DNA of 6,878 nt from Flammeovirgaceae bacterium UBA2786 (GTDB taxonomy: Bacteria > Bacteroidota > Bacteroidia > Cytophagales > Cyclobacteriaceae), in NCBI GenBank assembly GCA_002352225.1, contig DEIA01000078.1:52058-58935 (forward strand), read 5' to 3'. This document shows, in pieces, positions 1 through 5,583 of the stretch. Position numbers and translations under genes: made by a program. A model generated the notes under the pieces. It had not been told where the DNA came from. It did no database searches and worked only from the letters and a program-made list of their open reading frames with translations. The number at the start of each line of letters is the position of its first letter. Positions within the stretch are counted from its first letter, which is position 1.

Positions 1-660
1 GGCAAAAAAGGCTTGATGCAAATTTTATCTGACTTTGCTACCATGCCAGCTACTATGAAACAACTGGGACTGGTACAATTTTTTTCGTGGTTTGCTTTGT
101 TCTCTATGTGGGTATTCTCTACATCGGCAGTAGCCACACACGTTTATGGTTTACCACAAGACGACCGCTCGTCTGAAATGTTTAACGAAGCAGCTAATTG
201 GGTTGGAATTATTTTTGGAATTTATAATGGTGTATCCGCTATTTACGCCTTAATGCTTCCGGTTATTGCTGCCAGATTTGGACGTAAAACCACGCATGCC
301 GTTTCCCTTACCGCAGGTGGTTTAGGATTAATATCTATCTACTTTATTCATGATCCTACTCTTTTGATTTTTTCCATGATTGGTGTGGGTATGGCGTGGG
401 CCAGCATTCTGGCTATGCCCTATGCGATCCTGGCTGGCTCAATACCGGCACACAAAATGGGTATTTATATGGGCGTATTTAACTTCTTCATTACGCTTCC
501 GCAGATTATAAATGGAGTTATTGGTGGACCAATCGTAAAATACTTTTACAACTCGCAAGCTATTTATGCTATTGTAATGGCCGGTGTATTTTTGATTGTT
601 GCTGCATTCTGTGTTCGGTTTGTAAATGATCAGGACGATCCCATAACTGCTTCAAAATGA
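1..660 (+). CDS. MFS sugar transporter, SLC45/GPH type (C-terminal half, 5' end outside window)
   Basis: The frame is open from base 1, so 219 codons of the C-terminal half are visible; the ATG near base 16 is internal rather than the true start. The protein is an inner-membrane carrier. About six hydrophobic segments can be read, corresponding to TM7-TM12. The short cytoplasmic motif ARFGRK follows the second of them (bases 271-288), as in the TM8-TM9 loop of MFS proteins. The segment MGIYMGVFNFFITLPQII resembles the TM10-TM11 region of SLC45 and plant sucrose carriers, which move sucrose or maltose with protons. Bacteroidota often carry this type next to alpha-glucan genes; that is family knowledge, and the substrate here is inferred. 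The stop codon overlaps the start of the downstream esterase by ATGA, implying co-transcription and translational coupling. The MFS call is sure, the sugar specificity less so. Confidence 0.9.
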   Translation, partial: GKKGLMQILSDFATMPATMKQLGLVQFFSWFALFSMWVFSTSAVATHVYGLPQDDRSSEMFNEAANWVGIIFGIYNGVSAIYALMLPVIAARFGRKTTHAVSLTAGGLGLISIYFIHDPTLLIFSMIGVGMAWASILAMPYAILAGSIPAHKMGIYMGVFNFFITLPQIINGVIGGPIVKYFYNSQAIYAIVMAGVFLIVAAFCVRFVNDQDDPITASK

Positions 661-1847
661 AATCACTCTTTCTTTCGCTCAGTTTTTTCCTCTCGCTTTC
701 TGCGCTTCAAGCCCAGGAATCAAACTCTATCTCAACTGTTTTTAACAAACTTAATTCGGGCCATCCAACAGAAGTAGAAGAAACATGGCAGAAATTAAAA
801 GATGAATCGAAGATTCCATTTATCCATTCCGATTCTATTCTGTTTCTTTATCGCGGTAACGCAACTACTGTAGAGTGGATGGGCGATTTTAATGGTTGGG
901 GTTACGTGAAGGAATTTCCCAACAAAGGCCGAAAGATTGCCAACACCGATATCTGGTATTTGAAAAGTAAATTCCCGGCAGACGCCCGGCTTGATTATAA
1001 AATTCTTGTTGATGGCTCGAACTGGATTATTGATCCTGCCAACGCGTTACAGCAATGGTCGGGTGTGGGTGGTGGCAGTCCTAACTCTGAGTTGCGCATG
1101 CCAAACTGGAAAGAAGATACTAACACCCTAGCACAACCCCATGTACCAAAAGGCGAACTTATCCGCGATGTTTTGATCGATAGCAAATCGTTGGGCTACC
1201 AGATTACATATTCTGTTTACCTGCCATACAATTACAAACAATATGGCCCGCTGGCGGTTGCCTATGTTACGGATGGTTACGAATACATGCACCCGCAACT
1301 GGGTAACATGATTACCACGCTGGATAACCTGATAGCCGGAAATAAAATTAGTCCCATCATTGTGATTTTTGTTGATAATCGAGAGCCTGTAAACCGGGCC
1401 AACAACAGACGCATGGCTGAGTTGGCTATGAACAGCAAGTATCTTAATTTTTTTGGTACCGAACTTATCCCTGCAATTGAAGCACAATACCCGGTAAAAC
1501 CTGAAGCAAAAAATCGTGCAATTATCGGTACTTCCATGGGTGGGTTAACCGCAGCGTACTTTGCTTTTGCAAGACCCGATTGGTTTGGTCTGGCTGGTAT
1601 TCAGTCGCCTGCATTTTACAGCAAACCTAAAATTTATAGTTTGTGCGAAGGTAACGCAGATGTTCAATTAAAAATATCAATGACCACCGGGCTGATTAAT
1701 GATACCAATAGCGATAGTCGCAAAATGAGTGAAATTCTAAAAGCCAGTAGTTGCGTGTATCAATATCGCGAAGTAAACGAAGGTCACTCATGGGGCAACT
1801 GGCGAAGGTTAATTGATGATATTCTGATAGATCTTTTTGGTGAGTAG
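657..1847 (+). CDS. Secreted esterase, Fes/esterase D type, with N-terminal CBM48-like domain
   Basis: This 396-residue protein begins with a Sec signal peptide (MKSLFLSLSFFLSLSALQAQ, cleavage probably after residue 18 or 20), so it acts in the periplasm or outside. Residues about 60-150 form an early-set/CBM48-like beta sandwich, recognisable from VEWMGDFNGWG (72-82) and YKILVDGSNWIIDP (114-127). Residues about 165-395 are an alpha/beta hydrolase of the putative esterase family (PF00756) that includes enterochelin esterase Fes and CE1 carbohydrate esterases. The nucleophile is Ser293 in GTSMGG; likely partners are Asp349 in GLINDT and His377 in EGHSWGNWR. The domain order matches Fes-like proteins. 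Candidate substrates are a siderophore ester or an acyl group on a polysaccharide. Coupling to a sugar carrier favours carbohydrate, but this is inference. The start is fixed by the ATGA overlap and by the signal peptide. Confidence 0.88.
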   Translation: MKSLFLSLSFFLSLSALQAQESNSISTVFNKLNSGHPTEVEETWQKLKDESKIPFIHSDSILFLYRGNATTVEWMGDFNGWGYVKEFPNKGRKIANTDIWYLKSKFPADARLDYKILVDGSNWIIDPANALQQWSGVGGGSPNSELRMPNWKEDTNTLAQPHVPKGELIRDVLIDSKSLGYQITYSVYLPYNYKQYGPLAVAYVTDGYEYMHPQLGNMITTLDNLIAGNKISPIIVIFVDNREPVNRANNRRMAELAMNSKYLNFFGTELIPAIEAQYPVKPEAKNRAIIGTSMGGLTAAYFAFARPDWFGLAGIQSPAFYSKPKIYSLCEGNADVQLKISMTTGLINDTNSDSRKMSEILKASSCVYQYREVNEGHSWGNWRRLIDDILIDLFGE

Positions 1848-1930
1848 GGTGTTCCGGCACTATTGTTGCCTTAGGCATTATTAGGTACCTTCAACCCTTA
1901 TAAAAATTAAAAAAATAGTTGGCTTACTCC

Positions 1931-3043
1931 ATGAAACACGCCTCAATTCTTTTCTTTCTGCTTGGTTTAGTAGCAACCTTTCAATCTTGTACTTCAGGCA
2001 AAAATGCGTTAAAGCAAGGCGATTATTATCAAGCTGTTTCGTTGGCTGTAAACCGGCTTCGTCAAAACCCCGATCATAAAAAATCGAAAGAGGTACTTAA
2101 AACCAGCTATCAAATTGCAGTAAATTATCTGGAACAAAATGCCCAAAATCAAATTACTTCAAACGCTAATTTTAAATGGAAGAATGCCGTACAAAGCTAT
2201 GAGCAAATCAATTCTCTGTATGAGCAAATCCGAACATCGCCAGGTGCGTTAAAAATTATTCCCAATCCAATAAACAAGTATAAAGAACTTACTGAAGTAA
2301 AAAATAAGGCTGCTGAAGAATCGTACGAAGCCGGAATTCAGGCCATGCTGAAAAACACACGCGATGACGCCAAACGTGCTTACTTTTTATTTACCGATGT
2401 TAACGCAATGTCGCCCGGCTATCGCGAATCAATTGAAATGATAGAGCAGGCTAAATTCAATGCCACCATTAAAGTAATTGTAGAACCCACCTTTACCAAC
2501 TATAACAATTGGAATTTTGAGCCAGTCGTATTTGGTGTTAATCCAAGTCAGTTTGTAAAATTTTATACTCCACGCGAAGCGGAAGATGCTAACCTTACCC
2601 GGGTAGATCATATCGTTAAAGTTTCGGTTAATGGATATAACGAGGGCCGCCCGGCCACCACGCTTCGTACAGATAACTATACCGATAGTGTGAAAGTGAG
2701 TGAGAAAACGGTGAATAACCAGAAAATACCTGTGTACGAAAAAATTAAGGCTAAAATGGTTACGTACGAAAAAGTAGTTACCTCGCGTGGGTCTATTGTG
2801 CTTTACATACGCGATGCCAATAGCGGGGCCGACTTACGTAATTCTGATATAATAGCCGAAGAACGCTGGAGCGAACGTTGGGCTGTGTGTACGGGTGATG
2901 CGAGAGCCATTCCGGAAGCAACGCGAAAACTGTGTGGCACCAAAGAAGCCAGTATGCCGCGCGATTTTCTGGTAGCGCGTACCAAACGCGAACTTGATAA
3001 TAAATTGGCAAATGTATTATCCGGGTTCTACAGTGGATACTAA
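1931..3043 (+). CDS. Uncharacterised lipoprotein with TPR-like helices
   Basis: I do not recognise the family. I prefer the ATG at 1931 (370 residues) to an in-frame TTG at 1919, because it starts a clean lipoprotein signal: MKHAS, a hydrophobic core, then FQSC with Cys20 as the lipid-modified residue. The box is looser than LAGC but normal for Bacteroidota, so an envelope lipoprotein is likely. Residues about 24-65 (NALKQGDYYQAVSLAVNRL) and 128-175 look like TPR-type helical repeats, with a helical stretch between them. From about residue 180 to the end the chain becomes beta-rich, starting at ATIKVIVEPTF. Two cysteines near the C-terminus (320 and 335) could form a disulfide. The gene lies 83 bases after the esterase and 69 before msrA, all on one strand, with no terminator-like hairpin seen in either gap, so partial co-transcription is possible. 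The reading frame and lipoprotein nature are well supported; the function is unknown. Confidence 0.85.
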   Translation: MKHASILFFLLGLVATFQSCTSGKNALKQGDYYQAVSLAVNRLRQNPDHKKSKEVLKTSYQIAVNYLEQNAQNQITSNANFKWKNAVQSYEQINSLYEQIRTSPGALKIIPNPINKYKELTEVKNKAAEESYEAGIQAMLKNTRDDAKRAYFLFTDVNAMSPGYRESIEMIEQAKFNATIKVIVEPTFTNYNNWNFEPVVFGVNPSQFVKFYTPREAEDANLTRVDHIVKVSVNGYNEGRPATTLRTDNYTDSVKVSEKTVNNQKIPVYEKIKAKMVTYEKVVTSRGSIVLYIRDANSGADLRNSDIIAEERWSERWAVCTGDARAIPEATRKLCGTKEASMPRDFLVARTKRELDNKLANVLSGFYSGY

Positions 3044-3112
3044 ACTTTACCTTCTGCACTACAGCACCTTTTTTTGTAAAACTATTTCGGGATTAAACCT
3101 GTTATCAGAGGA

Positions 3113-3727
3113 ATGAAAGTAATTGCAACAATGGCCCTTATATTTGTTTTTGCAAACATAGTGGCTCAGCCTAATCCTCAGAAAAAAATGAACGAATTGG
3201 AAACAGCCACATTGGGCTCAGGATGTTTTTGGTGTACCGAAGCATTCTTTTTACAGGTAAAAGGAGTCGAATCTGTTGTTTCGGGTTATTCAGGAGGAAA
3301 AGTAAAAAACCCAACTTACCGTGAAGTAACTACTGGCTTAACGGGGCATGCCGAAGTGATTCAGATTAAGTTCGATCCAACTGTGATTACGTATGCTGAT
3401 GTTTTAGAAATATTCTGGAACACACACGACCCAACTACACTAAATAAACAAGGTGCAGATGAAGGTCCCCAGTACCGATCGGCTGTATTTTACCATACCG
3501 AAACTCAAAAGAAAACTGCTGAAGAATATAAAATCCAACTAGATAAGTCGGGGGTGTTTAAAAAGCCGATTGTTACTGAAATAACTGCTTTCAAAGAATT
3601 TTATCCGGCCGAAGATTACCATCAGAATTACTATGCCTTAAACCCCAATCAGGGTTATTGTCAGTACGTTATCCGACCAAAAGTTGAAAAGTTTAAGAAG
3701 CAGTACGCATCCAAACTGAAAAAATAG
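3113..3727 (+). CDS. msrA: Peptide-methionine (S)-S-oxide reductase MsrA, exported form
   Basis: MsrA reduces the S epimer of methionine sulfoxide in oxidised proteins back to methionine. The 204-residue product carries the family hallmarks: GCFWCTEAFF with catalytic Cys38 and a second Cys41, GYSGG (58-62), GHAEVIQIKFDP (78-89), DEGPQYRSA (116-124), EDYHQNYY (167-174), and a C-terminal Cys183 in NQGYCQYVIRPK that can act as the resolving cysteine. Residues 1-19 (MKVIATMALIFVFANIVAQ) form a plausible Sec signal, so the enzyme probably works in the periplasm or at the envelope. A second in-frame ATG at 3188 (Met26) would give a cytoplasmic form starting MNELETATLGSG. AGAGGA at 3107-3112 abuts the first ATG, too close to be a normal Shine-Dalgarno. 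No MsrB domain is fused. A strong terminator lies about 110 bases downstream. Confidence 0.96.
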   Translation: MKVIATMALIFVFANIVAQPNPQKKMNELETATLGSGCFWCTEAFFLQVKGVESVVSGYSGGKVKNPTYREVTTGLTGHAEVIQIKFDPTVITYADVLEIFWNTHDPTTLNKQGADEGPQYRSAVFYHTETQKKTAEEYKIQLDKSGVFKKPIVTEITAFKEFYPAEDYHQNYYALNPNQGYCQYVIRPKVEKFKKQYASKLKK

Positions 3728-3729
3728 TG

Positions 3730-3754
3730 GTTAAAAGTGTTAATTCCTTTTAAC
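3730..3754. repeat. Short inverted repeat just after the msrA stop
   Basis: GTTAAAAG at 3730-3737 is the exact reverse complement of CTTTTAAC at 3747-3754, with a 9-base loop. It begins two bases after the msrA stop codon. The stem is AT-rich and no T tract follows it, so it is a weak hairpin. It could protect the mRNA 3' end or be chance; the real terminator is the one at 3835. Confidence 0.4.
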
Positions 3755-3814
3755 AAATGTAACATTCCACCGGGCCTGCCGTTCTAACAGCAAAGAGCAG
3801 ATAAAATCTTCTCA

Positions 3815-3830
3815 TAGGTTTAGGTTTAGG
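3815..3830 (+). repeat. Short TAGGTT tandem repeat
   Basis: TAGGTT occurs twice in a row (3815-3826), followed by a partial third copy, TAGG (3827-3830). It sits a few bases before the stem of the terminator. No start codon leads into it, so I do not read it as a leader peptide. Its role, if any, is unknown. Confidence 0.5.
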
Positions 3831-3834
3831 TATC

Positions 3835-3870
3835 AAAAACCTCTTCAGACGGAAGAGGTTTTTGTGTTTT
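3835..3870 (+). terminator. Intrinsic terminator downstream of msrA
   Basis: AAAAACCTCTTC (3835-3846) pairs perfectly with GAAGAGGTTTTT (3852-3863) around the 5-base loop AGACG, giving a 12-bp stem. The 3' arm runs into a T-rich tract (TTTTTGTGTTTTT), the standard form of a rho-independent terminator reading rightward. The A run before the stem would supply a U tract on the opposite strand too, so it could work in both directions. It separates the msrA transcript from the gene at 3965. An attenuator role for the downstream gene is possible but unsupported, because I see no leader peptide and no competing stem. Confidence 0.85.
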
Positions 3871-3944
3871 TAGCCCTGTTTCAAATCCTCTACTATTCAT
3901 TCCTATCGCTCACCAAAATCAGAACTTCATAACGTGAAATACAG

Positions 3945-3952
3945 TAGTTTCG
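3945..3952 (+). promoter_or_regulatory. Possible -7 box for the L-2-hydroxyglutarate oxidase gene
   Basis: TAGTTTCG matches the Bacteroidota -7 consensus TAnnTTTG at all but one defined position and lies 12 bases before the GTG start. This is the placement often seen in this phylum, with a very short 5' leader. I find no convincing TTTG -33 box at the expected distance, so the call rests on the -7 element and on the terminator upstream, which requires a new promoter in this spacer. Confidence 0.4.
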
Positions 3953-3964
3953 CAGAAAAAAACT

Positions 3965-5158
3965 GTGTACGACATTACCATAATCGGAGGCGGCATTGTA
4001 GGGCTTGCCACTGCTTTGCAAATTCAAGCTGCTAACCGCAACCTTAAAATTGTTCTGCTCGAAAAAGAATCATCGCTGGCCCGGCACCAAACCGGCAACA
4101 ACAGCGGTGTTATTCACAGCGGGTTATATTACAAACCGGGCAGCCTGAAGGCCACCAATTGTATAAGAGGGTATAACTTATTACTTGACTTTTGCCAGTC
4201 AAATGAAATCCCGTTCGACTTATGTGGTAAAATTGTTGTAGCCACCGAGCAACAGGAACTTCCTCTTCTTGAAAACCTGTACAATCGCGGCCAGCAAAAC
4301 GGACTCAGTAATTTAAAAAAACTCACCTCTCAAGAATTAAAGGAACACGAACCGCATGTTACCGGCCTGGCTGGGATCTTTGTTCCGCAAACCGGTATTG
4401 TAGATTATTCGCTTGTAGCTAATACCTATGGCGGAGTCTTTAAAAAAAATGGTGGAATCATTCATCTGAATGAAAAAGTATTAGACATTCAGCATACCAA
4501 TACCCAAAGTGTAGTAATAACCCAGAAGACCAGCTATACTTCAAAACTGGTTATTAATTGTGCGGGATTATATTCCGACAAGGTAGCCCGCATGACGGTG
4601 CCCAACCTGAATGTGAAAATCATTCCCTTTCGCGGGGAGTATTACAAGTTGAGAAAAGAAAAAGAGTATCTCGTAAAAAATCTTATCTACCCGGTACCCG
4701 ATCCTAACTTTCCGTTTCTGGGCGTGCATTTTACACGCATGGCTAAAGGCGGTGTTGAGGCTGGCCCCAATGCGGTGCTGGCATTCAGTCGCGAAGGGTA
4801 TAAAAAATCGAATATCAACGTAAGCGAATTGGCCGAGAGCCTGGCCTGGCCCGGGTTTCAAAAAGTGGCTGCAAAGTACTGGCGCACCGGTATGGGCGAA
4901 ATGTATCGTTCATTTTCAAAAGCTGCCTTTACAAAGGCCCTGCAAAAATTGTTACCCGAAATTCAGGAGAGCGATTTGGAAGAAGGCGGTGCAGGCGTAC
5001 GCGCCCAGGCATGCGACCGTAATGGTGGTTTGGTGGATGATTTTATGATTCTGGAAGATACAGGTGTGATTAATGTCTGTAATGCTCCATCACCGGCAGC
5101 AACATCATCGCTGGCCATTGGTGAAACTGTTTCAAAACTTGCGTTGGCCCGATTCTGA
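3965..5158 (+). CDS. lhgO: L-2-hydroxyglutarate oxidase/dehydrogenase (FAD-dependent)
   Basis: The enzyme oxidises L-2-hydroxyglutarate, a by-product of promiscuous dehydrogenases, to 2-oxoglutarate; in E. coli the electrons pass to the respiratory chain. The 397-residue protein has the DAO-family fold. A Rossmann dinucleotide motif TIIGGGIVGLATAL (5-18) ends its second strand in Glu33, which would hold the FAD ribose. HQTGNNSGVIHSGLYY (41-56) is strongly characteristic of L2HGDH/LhgO. The C-terminal GGAGVRAQ (341-348) and NAPSPAATSSLAIG (373-386) close the flavin site. The length is a little under that of E. coli LhgO. The start is GTG: a stop at 3935-3937 lies upstream in frame with no ATG between, and the Rossmann strand begins at once. 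The gene ends 2 bases from the convergent RidA-like gene. Other DAO-family oxidases such as glycerol-3-phosphate dehydrogenase are less likely given the motifs. Confidence 0.93.
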   Translation: MYDITIIGGGIVGLATALQIQAANRNLKIVLLEKESSLARHQTGNNSGVIHSGLYYKPGSLKATNCIRGYNLLLDFCQSNEIPFDLCGKIVVATEQQELPLLENLYNRGQQNGLSNLKKLTSQELKEHEPHVTGLAGIFVPQTGIVDYSLVANTYGGVFKKNGGIIHLNEKVLDIQHTNTQSVVITQKTSYTSKLVINCAGLYSDKVARMTVPNLNVKIIPFRGEYYKLRKEKEYLVKNLIYPVPDPNFPFLGVHFTRMAKGGVEAGPNAVLAFSREGYKKSNINVSELAESLAWPGFQKVAAKYWRTGMGEMYRSFSKAAFTKALQKLLPEIQESDLEEGGAGVRAQACDRNGGLVDDFMILEDTGVINVCNAPSPAATSSLAIGETVSKLALARF

Positions 5159-5160
5159 TA

Positions 5161-5541
5161 CTAAACTTTAACAGCTGTAGCTTCAATTTCAACTAAGTAT
5201 TCAGGCGCGATAAGCGCACTTACTTCTACCATGCTGGTTACCGGTTTAATATCTTTAAAGAACTCGCCATGGGCTTTACCTACCGCTTCCCACTTCGAAA
5301 TATCGGTAACATAAATTCGGGTACGCACCACATCTTTTAAATCGAAGCCAGCCTGCTTCAGCACACCTTCAATCTTTTCAATAATATAGCGGGTTTGGCC
5401 ATATAAATCGCCTTGCGCTATAACCTGACTACCATCGGATGCAACCGTTCCTGAAATTTCTATGGTGTTACCAAATTGTACAGCACGGCAATAGCCTACA
5501 ATGTCCTCCCATGTAGCGCCTGTTGAATAGTTAACTCGCAT
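5161..5541 (-). CDS. RidA/YjgF-like protein lacking the catalytic arginine
   Basis: The 126-residue length and the closing strand LVEIEATAVKV are typical of the RidA (YjgF/YER057c/UK114) family, small cytosolic trimers. Classical members hydrolyse reactive enamine/imine intermediates released by PLP enzymes. Other visible family features are ISGTVASDG (29-37), GDLYGQTRYIIEKIEGVLKQAG (44-65, the helix-forming stretch) and TSMVEV before the active-site turn. Classical RidA has VARLPKD here, with the arginine (Arg105 in E. coli) that binds the substrate carboxylate. This protein has VSALIAPEY, so Ala109 takes that place. Together with the N-terminal WEDIVGYCRAV this places it among the Rid subgroups without the arginine, for which deaminase activity is not expected. 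The start at 5541 begins a full-length family member. The gene is convergent with lhgO and divergent from the ThiF-rhodanese gene. The family call is sure; the function is open. Confidence 0.92.
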   Translation of the reverse strand: MRVNYSTGATWEDIVGYCRAVQFGNTIEISGTVASDGSQVIAQGDLYGQTRYIIEKIEGVLKQAGFDLKDVVRTRIYVTDISKWEAVGKAHGEFFKDIKPVTSMVEVSALIAPEYLVEIEATAVKV

Positions 5542-5547
5542 GAATTC

Positions 5548-5576
5548 TTTGTTTTTAAATTATGGTAGTAAATTTA
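5548..5576 (+). promoter_or_regulatory. Promoter for the ThiF-rhodanese gene, with a palindromic -7 box
   Basis: TTTG at 5548-5551 and TAAATTTA at 5569-5576 are separated by 17 bases and match the Bacteroidota pattern TTTG...TAnnTTTG, with one mismatch at the last position of the -7 box. The box ends 7 bases before the ATG at 5584, so the transcript would be leaderless or nearly so. The whole gap between the divergent genes is only 42 bases. TAAATTTA is its own reverse complement, so it could also serve as the -7 box of the minus-strand gene, though no -33 box at good spacing is seen for that direction. Confidence 0.6.
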
Positions 5577-5583
5577 ACGAAGT

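Noticed and set aside
1128..1537. Overlapping minus-strand open frames inside the esterase gene
   Set aside because: They lie antisense to a protein with clear domains and catalytic motifs, and their translations show no recognisable family features.
1861..1868. TATTGTTG before the lipoprotein gene as a -7 box
   Set aside because: It is about 60 bases from the start codon, has a mismatch in the core, and no -33 partner was found.
2793..3059. Minus-strand open frames over the 3' end of the lipoprotein gene
   Set aside because: They are shadows of the plus-strand gene, have composition unlike a real protein, and show no start context.
3073..3101. Possible promoter for msrA: TTTG (3073-3076) and TAAACCTG (3094-3101) 17 bases apart
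   Set aside because: The -7 candidate has two mismatches to TAnnTTTG, and a T run makes a TTTG easy to find by chance; too weak to annotate.
3872..3898. A GTTTCAAATCC-like segment resembling a tRNA T arm
   Set aside because: No acceptor stem, anticodon arm or D arm can be assembled around it.
3744..3928. Stop-free stretch through the msrA-lhgO spacer with aromatic codons (TTT, TAT) in the TAGGTT repeat, as in an attenuator leader peptide
   Set aside because: There is no ATG or suitable start in that frame before the repeat, the frame runs through the terminator stem, and no alternative antiterminator pairing is evident.
4568..4861. 97-codon minus-strand open frame inside lhgO
   Set aside because: The plus-strand frame is a conserved oxidoreductase across this region, and the antisense translation has no recognisable motif.
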